Positions 1 to 6,156 of a stretch of 18,464 nt of DNA are shown here, one piece after another. Under the pieces are notes generated by a model. That model did no database searches. It worked only from the letters and a program-made list of their open reading frames with translations, and was not told where the DNA came from. Numbering within the stretch: the stretch's first letter is position 1; each line of letters begins with the position of its first letter. The DNA is from an uncultured Bacteroidota bacterium (GTDB lineage Bacteria > Bacteroidota > Bacteroidia > UBA7662). Position numbers and translations under genes: made by a program. The DNA lies in NCBI GenBank assembly GCA_903856555.1, contig CAIOCC010000249.1, positions 1 to 18,464 on the forward strand, given 5' to 3'.

Positions 1-677
1 AGATGGCTGCAGCGATCCGGACCCCATCCCAGGATACGCGACAGAAGGGCCGAGGGCACCAAGGCCACCGGTCGCCCCAATTCACTTTGCATAGGCATTT
101 CAAAAAGTCCCACCACCTTTAAGGAGCGCATTCGTACGGGTTCCTGCATGAAATAAACGGTCAACTTATCCCCAAGCTTGAGGTTGAGATTCCTTGCTAC
201 GTCCTTGGGGAGCAATATTTCTTGGGCGTTTGCTTTGGGCCAGCGAGGTATGGGCCCTTGGACCAGGGTTCCGGCCGGAAAGGGCTGAGGCACCGTGTCC
301 ATTCCTTTGAGGAGGAGGCCCTCCATGCCGGCCTTGGTTTGGGCCAGGGCCGGAACCAAAATGACGGGGGAGACGCGCACCACCTCGGGTTCTTGCTCGA
401 GGGTTTGCCGCAGGTCTTGATCCAGCTTGAGGGGTTCTCGGTATTCCTGCTCGGTGGTTTGGAGATTCCGGACTTGGAGATGCCCCCAAAACCTTCCCAT
501 TCGTTGAGGGATTTCCCATTGAAAGCCGTTGACCACCGCATGCCCCAAGAGATAGAGGCAGATTCCAGCCGCCGTACTGATGACCGCCATGCGTTGGACG
601 GTCCGGGTATGTTGCCCGGCATGGGCCCCTGTGAGGGTTCTGCTCAGGAGTTTTCGTAATTCCGGGGACCAGGCCAT
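1..677 (-). CDS. FtsX/MacB-type ABC transporter permease, N-terminal part (runs off the window)
   Basis: Inner-membrane permease subunit of the FtsX-like/LolC-E/MacB superfamily, which works with a separate ATPase in lipoprotein release or envelope tasks. Translating the minus strand from the ATG at 677-675 gives 225 codons with no stop before the window edge, so the C-terminal part with the other membrane helices is missing here. The start MAWSPELRKLLS is followed by a hydrophobic helix at about residues 29-50 (AVISTAAGICLYLLGHAVV), then a long extracytoplasmic domain. That domain has the pattern expected of MacB_PCD: VVRVSPVILVPALAQ, GMEGLLLKGMD, a stretch equivalent to the ILLPKDVARNLNLKLGDKL segment, and VVGLFEMP. 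The order matches FtsX-like permeases that sit beside DUF1343 genes in Bacteroidota. The start lies 15 bp from the divergent muramidase start. The exact substrate is unknown. Confidence 0.85.
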   Translation of the reverse strand, partial: MAWSPELRKLLSRTLTGAHAGQHTRTVQRMAVISTAAGICLYLLGHAVVNGFQWEIPQRMGRFWGHLQVRNLQTTEQEYREPLKLDQDLRQTLEQEPEVVRVSPVILVPALAQTKAGMEGLLLKGMDTVPQPFPAGTLVQGPIPRWPKANAQEILLPKDVARNLNLKLGDKLTVYFMQEPVRMRSLKVVGLFEMPMQSELGRPVALVPSALLSRILGWGPDRCSH

Positions 678-693
678 AGATTTGTCAAAAGTA
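677..693. promoter_or_regulatory. Interlocked face-to-face TAnnTTTG boxes (divergent promoters)
   Basis: The 15-bp gap plus one base of each start codon reads TAGATTTG-T-CAAAAGTA. The left half (677-684) is an exact Bacteroidota -7 box for the rightward muramidase operon, with TTCG at 653-656 as a possible -33 element (20-bp spacer). The right half (693-686, minus strand, TACTTTTG) is an exact -7 box for the leftward permease, with possible -33 elements ATTG at 711-708 or TTCG at 720-717. Each box ends 8 nt before its own ATG and shares one base with the other gene's ATG. The 17 bp are also an imperfect palindrome, so a dimeric repressor site is an alternative reading. Confidence 0.55.
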
Positions 694-1997
694 TGCGATT
701 CTCACTCCAATTAAGGCGAACCTTGGCGGCGATGCTAGCGACCTCTTTGGCGTGGTTTGCGATGATTTGCATCGTTTACGCGATGGAAAATGGCCCCGCC
801 AAGGAGGCATATCCTTCGGTGGCCAACCGCTGGCCGGAGTGGAAGCATCATGTGGAAGGGAAGCGGGTGGGGTTGGTTTTGCACCAAAGTTCCACGGTCA
901 GGGGTCGCCTTTTGGCCGATGTTATGTTGGAAGATGGGATCCAGGTTCAGGCCTTGTTTGTGCCCGAACACGGACTGCGGGGGGAGGCCGATGCCGGTGC
1001 CCAAGTGGCCGATACCTTGGACCCCAAGACCTCCCTGCCGGTTTATTCGTTGTACGGTCAACGAAAGGCCCCGACCCCGCAACAGCTTCAGGATCTGGAT
1101 CTACTGGTTTTTGATTTGCAAGATGTGGGGGTCCGTTTTTACACCTACCTAAGCACTTTGCATTATGTTATGCAGGCCTGTGCCATGGCTGGAATCCCCT
1201 TGTTGGTTTTGGATCGTCCCAATGTGAATGACTACACCGTGGATGGTCCTGTTCTGGACACGGCCTATCGTTCGTTTGTAGGATTGCATCCCATACCGGT
1301 CTTGCACGGGATGACTTTGGGGGAATTGGCCGGCATGATCAAAGGCCAAGGTTGGATCGCTCAGGCCGAGTCCCTTCGTTTGACCGTCCTTCCCATGAGT
1401 GGTTACCGCAAGGGTCTTCGTTTGCAGCCGGAGCGTCCTCCGTCCCCGAACCTTCGCGATTCCATCGCGATGGCGTGGTACCCGACCCTCTGTTTTTTTG
1501 AAGCTTGTCCTGTCTCGATTGGGCGCGGCACGGCTCAGCCGTTTGGGTTGGTCGGGAGTCCTTGGTACCGAAACGGGGATACCTGTTTTGTGCCTCGTCC
1601 GCTGAAAGGACGATCCCAAAACCCAGTCCTGAACGGCCGTATATGCTGCGGTTTTCGCATGGATCGATGGGCCCAAGGACCGTTGGATGGACCGGGAATC
1701 CATCTCCCCTTGTTAAATGAATTTTGGATGGCTTTTGAAAAGTCATACCGTGAATCGCCCTTGACGAATTCAACCAATGGGGAATCCAAATCCAAAACCA
1801 AGGGGCTAAAGCGATCCTCTGCCGAGGTTTTTTTCCAGCCCTTCTTTGATAAACTTGCTGGGGGACCTGCGTTGCGTTTACAATTGCAAAAGCATACGTC
1901 GGTCCGAAAAATTCGACGAAGCTGGCAACCCGCCTTGCAGCGATTTGAATCCCAACGCCAGCCCTATCTCCTCTATCCGAACCCTTTGACACCATGA
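693..1997 (+). CDS. namZ: DUF1343 / NamZ-type exo-beta-N-acetylmuramidase
   Basis: Probable periplasmic exo-lytic N-acetylmuramidase that removes terminal MurNAc from peptidoglycan fragments during wall recycling; this activity is known for B. subtilis NamZ and relatives. The 434-residue protein starts with a signal peptide (RRTLAAMLATSLAWFAMICIVYA, likely cut after A30; no convincing lipobox). Family motifs follow in order: GKRVGLVLHQSS (57-67), FVPEHGLRGEADAG (89-102, with E92 of PEHG the expected catalytic glutamate), LPVYSLYG, VFDLQDVGVRFYTYLSTLHYVM (139-160), LDRPN, DGPVLD, IPVLHGMTLGELA, PPSPNLRD, CPVSIGRGTAQPFGLVGSP, and a C-terminal LQRFESQRQPYLLYP. A polar stretch rich in Ser/Lys/Thr at about 353-374 looks like a lineage-specific insertion before FFQPFFDKLAG. 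No Shine-Dalgarno is visible. It overlaps fmt by 4 nt (ATGA), so the two are translationally coupled. Confidence 0.9.
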   Translation: MRFSLQLRRTLAAMLATSLAWFAMICIVYAMENGPAKEAYPSVANRWPEWKHHVEGKRVGLVLHQSSTVRGRLLADVMLEDGIQVQALFVPEHGLRGEADAGAQVADTLDPKTSLPVYSLYGQRKAPTPQQLQDLDLLVFDLQDVGVRFYTYLSTLHYVMQACAMAGIPLLVLDRPNVNDYTVDGPVLDTAYRSFVGLHPIPVLHGMTLGELAGMIKGQGWIAQAESLRLTVLPMSGYRKGLRLQPERPPSPNLRDSIAMAWYPTLCFFEACPVSIGRGTAQPFGLVGSPWYRNGDTCFVPRPLKGRSQNPVLNGRICCGFRMDRWAQGPLDGPGIHLPLLNEFWMAFEKSYRESPLTNSTNGESKSKTKGLKRSSAEVFFQPFFDKLAGGPALRLQLQKHTSVRKIRRSWQPALQRFESQRQPYLLYPNPLTP

Positions 1998-2944
1998 GAT
2001 TTGTTTTTTACGGAACGCCCGATTTTGCTGCCGTGTCTTTGCGGATATTAATTGAACAGGGGTGTCGTCCGTTAGCGGTGGTCACTTCCCCTGACCGTGC
2101 CTCCGGAAGGGGTCTGCGCACCGCTGACACCCCGGTCAAAGCCTTGGCCTTGGAGCAGGGGATTCCTGTTTGGCAGCCGGAAAACCTCTTGGATCCTGAT
2201 TTTTTGAACCAACTCAGGACCCTGAATCCAGACTTTCAGTTGGTGGTGGCTTTTCGGAAGCTTCCACCAGAGGTTTGGGATGGGTTTTGTTACGGAACTT
2301 GGAACCTGCACGCCTCTTTGCTGCCGGATTTGCGAGGCGCGGCTCCGATCCATTGGGCGCTACGATGGGGCGATACCCGAACAGGGTTGACGGTTTTTCG
2401 GATCAACAACCGCATTGATACCGGGGATATGCTCTGTCAAGAAAGTTTGGAAATTCCCATCGCATGGAATGCAGGGGATTTGCACGATGCCATGGCCGAG
2501 GCGGGTGGGCATCTCTTGGTCCAGGCGGCTCGTCGTATCGCGTCCGGTGATCTTCAAACCGTGGCCCAGCCAACGGGACAACTGTTACGTTCGGCTCCCA
2601 AAATTTCCAAAGAGGATTCGGTCATGGATTGGACAAGACCATCGGAGGAGTTGTTTCATTTTGTACGTGCCTTTGCCCCGGCACCGGGTGCACGAACGGT
2701 GCTGGGGCAGCGGCAGTGGATCGTTCTCCAAACAGCGCTCACGAGCCCCGAGCCCAACGATTTGGAACCTACAGCATCGTCTCCAATACCCGGGACCTTG
2801 AAAGTCGTGGGGGGACGTTGTTGGGCACGCGCGTTGGATGGTTGGTTGGAAATCTTGGTGATCAAACCCCAAAACGGGAAAGCCATGGCGATGGAAGCTT
2901 TTCTGAGGGGTCAAGCGCCTCTGGATGGACAAGTCCTGGGTTAA
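1994..2944 (+). CDS. fmt: Methionyl-tRNA formyltransferase
   Basis: Transfers a formyl group from 10-formyl-tetrahydrofolate to Met-tRNA(fMet) for translation initiation. The 316 residues are the normal family length. The N-terminal formyltransferase Rossmann domain begins MRFVFYGTPDFAA. The catalytic triad is present: N104 and H106 in WNLHASLLPDLRGAAPIHWAL, and D142 in RIDTGDML (equivalents of E. coli N106, H108, D144). The SLLPxxRGAAPI signature is intact. KISKEDSVMDWTRPSEELFHFVRAFAPAPGA marks the linker into the C-terminal tRNA-binding domain, whose end carries GKAMAMEAFLRGQ. The start ATG overlaps the muramidase stop (ATGA), so it is the second gene of that operon. Its stop overlaps the stop of the convergent aminotransferase gene by 4 bp (2941-2944), leaving no room for a dedicated terminator. 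Confidence 0.97.
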   Translation: MRFVFYGTPDFAAVSLRILIEQGCRPLAVVTSPDRASGRGLRTADTPVKALALEQGIPVWQPENLLDPDFLNQLRTLNPDFQLVVAFRKLPPEVWDGFCYGTWNLHASLLPDLRGAAPIHWALRWGDTRTGLTVFRINNRIDTGDMLCQESLEIPIAWNAGDLHDAMAEAGGHLLVQAARRIASGDLQTVAQPTGQLLRSAPKISKEDSVMDWTRPSEELFHFVRAFAPAPGARTVLGQRQWIVLQTALTSPEPNDLEPTASSPIPGTLKVVGGRCWARALDGWLEILVIKPQNGKAMAMEAFLRGQAPLDGQVLG

Positions 2945-3753
2945 AGGCCGGTGAGGGCTTTGTTGGCCGCATCCACCATTTCATCCTCGGGTTGACGGGG
3001 TAGGAGGTTTCCGTTCCAATGCGAAACCCGTTGGACCCCCCGAATCGAATTGGTGAGCCAGAGCGAAGTACAGTCCATGAGATCCGTGGGTGGTTCCTGA
3101 ATCCTTTCGACTTGATGGCCAAGATGCCCCAAAAATTCGACCAAAAATTCAGCGCAGAGCCCGGGTAGACAACCGCTGTTCCAATCGGGGGTATAACAAC
3201 GGCCCTCTTTCCAATAAAACAGATTCGAACGACTGCTTTCAATCAGCCCCCCATGGGGTGATCGGAGCAAAGCGTCGTCCCAGCCTTGGTTGATGGCAAA
3301 TTTTTCGGCCAGGATATAGGGGAGTGCGGATAGGCTTTTGATATCGGGCAGCAAAGGCGGGCATTTGATCAAGGGGGAGGCACCAAGTCGCAAGACCGCA
3401 TCGGATGGGGACAAAGGACTTTCGTCAAAATTCTCCAATTCGGTACGCCAATCCGAGCTTGAACCTTCGGGCCGGTAGCCACGTCCATTTTGTCGCCAAA
3501 TCAAGGTCCGAAAGCGTCCGTAGACGGGTTGGCCTTGGTCATGCCAAGCCTGCATCGCGATTTTTTCCCAATCCGAGACATCGTGCCAGGGAAGGTCCAA
3601 GGCCATGAAACGGGCCGCATAGCGCATGCGTTCCAGGTGCTCCTGTGCCCATACAGGGCGACCGTTGACAAGCAAGGCCGTATCAAAAAAACCATCGCCG
3701 TATCGTATTCCGCGATGAAGGTCTGTTAACACGTGGTTGTCAAGCACCTTCAA
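2941..3753 (-). CDS. Class IV PLP-dependent aminotransferase (PabC / branched-chain aminotransferase-like)
   Basis: Fold-type IV PLP enzyme, either an aminodeoxychorismate lyase (PabC, folate synthesis) or a related amino-acid aminotransferase; sequence alone does not settle which. Visible motifs are HRGIRYGDGFFDTALLVNG (13-31), YGRFRTLIWRQNGRGY (78-93), the PLP-lysine segment DIKSLSALPYILAEKFA (K139), WDDALLRSPHGGLIESSRSNLFYWKEG (E172 near the cofactor), and a late LTNSIRGVQRVSHWNG. With the TTG start at 3753-3751 the protein has 270 residues. That is about 8-10 residues shorter at the N-terminus than common family members, and no better start exists upstream in frame. GTG codons at 3747 and 3732 are alternatives. 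An exact TAnnTTTG box lies over the TTG codon, which makes the start doubtful. PabC would provide p-aminobenzoate for the folate that Fmt uses, but that link is only suggestive. Confidence 0.82.
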   Translation of the reverse strand: MKVLDNHVLTDLHRGIRYGDGFFDTALLVNGRPVWAQEHLERMRYAARFMALDLPWHDVSDWEKIAMQAWHDQGQPVYGRFRTLIWRQNGRGYRPEGSSSDWRTELENFDESPLSPSDAVLRLGASPLIKCPPLLPDIKSLSALPYILAEKFAINQGWDDALLRSPHGGLIESSRSNLFYWKEGRCYTPDWNSGCLPGLCAEFLVEFLGHLGHQVERIQEPPTDLMDCTSLWLTNSIRGVQRVSHWNGNLLPRQPEDEMVDAANKALTGL

Positions 3754-3767
3754 AGGTATTAATTTAG
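3737..3767 (+). promoter_or_regulatory. Candidate promoter of fbp
   Basis: TTG at 3737-3739 is followed 20 bp later by TAATTTAG (3760-3767), one mismatch from TAnnTTTG. The predicted transcript would have a leader of about 20 nt before the fbp ATG at 3794. The box lies back to back with the opposite-strand TACCTTTG box, one base apart (3758/3760), so the two polymerase footprints would overlap. Confidence 0.3.
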
Positions 3768-3780
3768 GCTTTGTTTCAAT
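3751..3780 (-). promoter_or_regulatory. Candidate promoter of the class IV aminotransferase gene
   Basis: On the minus strand, TACCTTTG (3758-3751) matches the Bacteroidota -7 element TAnnTTTG exactly, and ATTG (3780-3777) lies 18 bp upstream where the -33 TTTG is expected. The box covers the TTG codon at which the open frame begins. If it is a real promoter, transcription starts inside the annotated coding region and translation must use a downstream GTG. Confidence 0.45.
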
Positions 3781-3793
3781 CCCCCCTTTTGTT

Positions 3794-4819
3794 ATGAATG
3801 CTCAGCGTATAACCACCCTTGGTCAATTTATCATCGAGCGTCAGGCCGAATTTCCTTATTCCAAAGGTCAGTTGTCTCGATTGTTACGGGATATCGGGAT
3901 TGCCTCCAAAATTGTGAACCGAGAAGTGAACAAGGCAGGTCTGGTCAATATCCTGGGCGATACCGGCGAAACCAATATCCAAGGCGAGACGGTCAAAAAA
4001 TTGGACCTCTTTGCCAATGAGCAATTCAAGGCGGCCCTCAAAGCCGGGGGTGAATGCTGCGTTTTTGCGTCCGAAGAGGACGATGAAATCACCACCATTG
4101 AGGGTGCTGTTTCGGCCGATGCCAAATACGCCGTTTTGATGGACCCCTTGGATGGGTCTTCGAATATTGATGTGAATGTTTCGGTGGGTACTATTTTTTC
4201 GATTTATCGTCGAGTTTCTCAGGAGGGTCCCGGTCTTCTGAGTGACTGCCTCCAGAAGGGCATGCATCAGGTGGCCGCAGGTTATGTCGTCTACGGTTCG
4301 TCCACCATGTTGGTCTATACCACCGGTCACGGGGTGAATGGATTTACCCTGGATCCCTCCATCGGTGAATTTTGTCTGTCCCATCCTGATATGCGGATTC
4401 CCGAACAAGGTTTTATTTACTCGGTCAACGAAGGGAATTACATCCATTTTCCACAGGGAATCAAACAATACATCAAGTATTGCCAGGCCTACGACGAAAC
4501 ATCATCGCGTCCCTACAATTCCCGCTACATTGGTTCCATGGTTGCGGACTTTCATCGCAACCTGCTCAAAGGGGGGGTCTTTATCTACCCAGCAACCGGG
4601 AAGGCGCCCAAAGGAAAACTACGTCTGGGTTACGAATGCAATCCCATGGCCTTTATTGTAGAACAGGCGGGTGGGAAGGCCAGCGATGGCAAAAATCGCA
4701 TCTTGGAATTGGAATCAACGGATTTGCATCAGCGAACACCGGTTGTTTTGGGTTCTCGCTTGATGGTCGAAAAAGTGGAGTCCTTCCTTAGGGAGTTTCC
4801 TGATCCAGGGTCTTTTTGA
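3794..4819 (+). CDS. fbp: Fructose-1,6-bisphosphatase class I
   Basis: Hydrolyses fructose 1,6-bisphosphate to fructose 6-phosphate, the committed step of gluconeogenesis, in the cytosol. The ATG at 3794 gives 341 residues starting MNAQRITTLGQFIIERQ, which matches where family members start; a longer frame back to a TTG at 3737 adds 19 residues with no family character and crosses the promoter region. Class I motifs are complete: GGECCVFASEEDDE (85-98), the metal-binding MDPLDGSSNIDVNVSVGTIFSIYRR (116-140, D117 and D120), SRPYNSRYIGSMVADFHRNLLKGGVFIYPAT (238-268) and KGKLRLGYECNPMAFIVEQAGGKASDG (273-299). The last 32 bases overlap the 3' end of the convergent MerR-type gene. No Shine-Dalgarno precedes the start. 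Confidence 0.97.
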   Translation: MNAQRITTLGQFIIERQAEFPYSKGQLSRLLRDIGIASKIVNREVNKAGLVNILGDTGETNIQGETVKKLDLFANEQFKAALKAGGECCVFASEEDDEITTIEGAVSADAKYAVLMDPLDGSSNIDVNVSVGTIFSIYRRVSQEGPGLLSDCLQKGMHQVAAGYVVYGSSTMLVYTTGHGVNGFTLDPSIGEFCLSHPDMRIPEQGFIYSVNEGNYIHFPQGIKQYIKYCQAYDETSSRPYNSRYIGSMVADFHRNLLKGGVFIYPATGKAPKGKLRLGYECNPMAFIVEQAGGKASDGKNRILELESTDLHQRTPVVLGSRLMVEKVESFLREFPDPGSF

Positions 4820-5138
4820 GTTCGACCAAGCCGGCCCGCAGGCTCAGGAGTCGTTCTTTGATGCTGAGGGTCTCAGGAATTTTGGAACCTTTTTCGTTGA
4901 GATGGGCCAGGGCCCCTTTGATCGTAAAGCGCCTTTCTTTGAGGAGATAATGAATCTGACGCAAAAGTTCCAGGTCTTTTTCGGTGTACATCCGGTTCCC
5001 TTTGCGGTTCTTTTTGGGTTGTAGCATTGGGAATTCGGTTTCCCAATAGCGCAACAGGGAGGGGTTGAGGCCAAGCGAGTCGGCTACTTCCCGGATATTG
5101 TAATAAAGCTTGAGGGGGGTGGTTTTTTCCTGGTCCAT
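4788..5138 (-). CDS. MerR-type HTH transcriptional regulator
   Basis: Small DNA-binding protein of the MerR winged-helix superfamily, 116 residues. The helix-turn-helix is YYNIREVADSLGLNPSLLRYWETEFP (about 12-37), followed by the wing LQPKKNRKGNRMYTEKDLELLRQI (39-62), then LLKERRFTIKGALAHL and a short amphipathic C-terminal helix (SLRAGLVELKKTLDQ). There is no effector-binding domain and there are no metal-site cysteines, so the inducing signal is not apparent. The ATG shares one base with the upstream peptidase stop codon (TAATG), so the two are coupled in one operon. This M23-MerR order is common in Flavobacteriia-like genomes. Its target is unknown. The tail overlaps the end of fbp by 32 bp on the opposite strand. 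Confidence 0.9.
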   Translation of the reverse strand: MDQEKTTPLKLYYNIREVADSLGLNPSLLRYWETEFPMLQPKKNRKGNRMYTEKDLELLRQIHYLLKERRFTIKGALAHLNEKGSKIPETLSIKERLLSLRAGLVELKKTLDQETP

Positions 5139-6112
5139 TAGTCCAACGATTGGTTGGCACTCGAGGCCTTGGCAAGGAGCTCCTGGTGCTGCGCGGGGTT
5201 TAAGTCATTAAATATAAAGTAAACGGGGTCCACTTTGCGTCCGTTTTTGTGGACTTCGTAATGAAGGTGGGGTCCGGTGCTTTTGCCGGTATTGCCCAGG
5301 CGGGCGATCACCTGCCCACGCTTGACTTTTTGGCCGGGACGTACCTCAAAGCGTGAGAGGTGGGCGTACAGGGTTTGGTAACCATACCCATGGTCCAGGA
5401 GAAGGTAATTCCCGTACCCGCGGTCCATACGTACCAATTCTTTGACGGTTCCGTTACCGGTTGCATAAACGGGGCTGTGCATGGGGGCCGTGAAATCCAG
5501 GCCTTCGTGGAATTTTACGGTTTTGTAGATGGGATCCATGCGGTAACCGTAGCCCGAAACGGGCTCACCGCGCCTGCGGCCGCTCATGGCCATGGGCTGT
5601 ATGGCCGGCATCGCCTCCAAAAGGCGATTTTTTTGGCGAATCAGGGTTCCCAATTCCTTGTACGAGGTGGATTGATCCAACAGGGTCCGGGTCAGCCCCT
5701 CCGTTTTGAGGGCCGTGGTGGCCATGAGAGCCCCGTATTGATAGGTCGCCAAGTAGGAATAGGCATTGATATCGGCTTTGTTGGGGGCCGCCGCTTCGCG
5801 GAGAGGCTCCGCCTCAAAAATGACCCTGTAAATGTTGCGGTCTCGCTGTTCCAGTTCGGTGACGACCGAGCGCATGAGGTCCAGACGGCGGTCCAGGGCC
5901 TGGTAACGCCATTCCATTTCGGCCAATTCTTCCTTGAGTTGCTTCTCTTTGGGTGAGTCCAAAAAGGTATAAGCCAGGGAAATAACCATCACCGAAGAGA
6001 CCACGGCCGCCGAAAAGTAACCCAAGAGCACAAGCAAGCGCTTGTGCCAAGGTTGACGAACCTGTTCAAAGACCAGCTTGACAGGATTGAATTCGTAACG
6101 CAGACGAGCCAT
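5138..6112 (-). CDS. M23 (LytM) peptidoglycan metallopeptidase, membrane-anchored
   Basis: Zinc endopeptidase or LytM-fold activator acting on peptidoglycan cross-links in the periplasm; 324 residues. A short cytoplasmic N-terminus (MARLRYEFNPVKLVFEQVRQPWHKR) is followed by one membrane helix at about 25-49, a coiled-coil region at about 54-95 (EKQLKEELAEMEWRYQALDRRLDLMRSVVTELEQRDR) and a linker. The LytM domain begins at GEPVSGYGYRMDPIYK. Zinc and catalytic residues are intact: H202 and D206 in FHEGLDF, H251 in YAHLSRF, and H282/H284 in GPHLHYEV, so an active enzyme is likely rather than an EnvC/NlpD-like degenerate activator. It ends with NGRKVDPVYFIF, typical of the family. The downstream MerR gene overlaps by one base. 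An exact TAnnTTTG box lies just 5 nt before the ATG. Confidence 0.95.
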   Translation of the reverse strand: MARLRYEFNPVKLVFEQVRQPWHKRLLVLLGYFSAAVVSSVMVISLAYTFLDSPKEKQLKEELAEMEWRYQALDRRLDLMRSVVTELEQRDRNIYRVIFEAEPLREAAAPNKADINAYSYLATYQYGALMATTALKTEGLTRTLLDQSTSYKELGTLIRQKNRLLEAMPAIQPMAMSGRRRGEPVSGYGYRMDPIYKTVKFHEGLDFTAPMHSPVYATGNGTVKELVRMDRGYGNYLLLDHGYGYQTLYAHLSRFEVRPGQKVKRGQVIARLGNTGKSTGPHLHYEVHKNGRKVDPVYFIFNDLNPAQHQELLAKASSANQSLD

Positions 6113-6117
6113 TTGCT

Positions 6118-6149
6118 CAAAATTAAGTAATTTCGGGCCTTAACACGAA
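6118..6149 (-). promoter_or_regulatory. Candidate promoter of the M23-MerR operon
   Basis: Minus-strand TAATTTTG at 6125-6118 matches TAnnTTTG exactly; TTCG at 6149-6146 lies 20 bp upstream as a possible -33 element. Only 5 nt separate the box from the ATG at 6112, so transcription would begin at or within a few bases of the start codon. Confidence 0.5.
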
Positions 6150-6156
6150 CGGAGAA

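Noticed and set aside
222..659. 145-codon rightward open frame opposite the permease gene
   Set aside because: The minus-strand frame encodes a coherent FtsX-like protein over the same bases. The rightward frame has no recognisable domain and low-complexity composition.
693..790. Lipoprotein signal in the muramidase
   Set aside because: A cysteine is present at residue 26, but the preceding residues (A-M-I) do not form a lipobox. A signal peptidase I site after VYA fits better.
5360..5956. 198-codon rightward open frame opposite the M23 peptidase
   Set aside because: The M23 frame has all the zinc and catalytic motifs. The antisense frame is a by-product of codon composition with no family resemblance.
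6112..6135. Rightward alaS promoter TTTG (6112-6115) with TAATTTCG (6128-6135)
   Set aside because: The spacer is only 12 bp and the -7 box has a mismatch. The same bases are better explained as part of the leftward M23 promoter.
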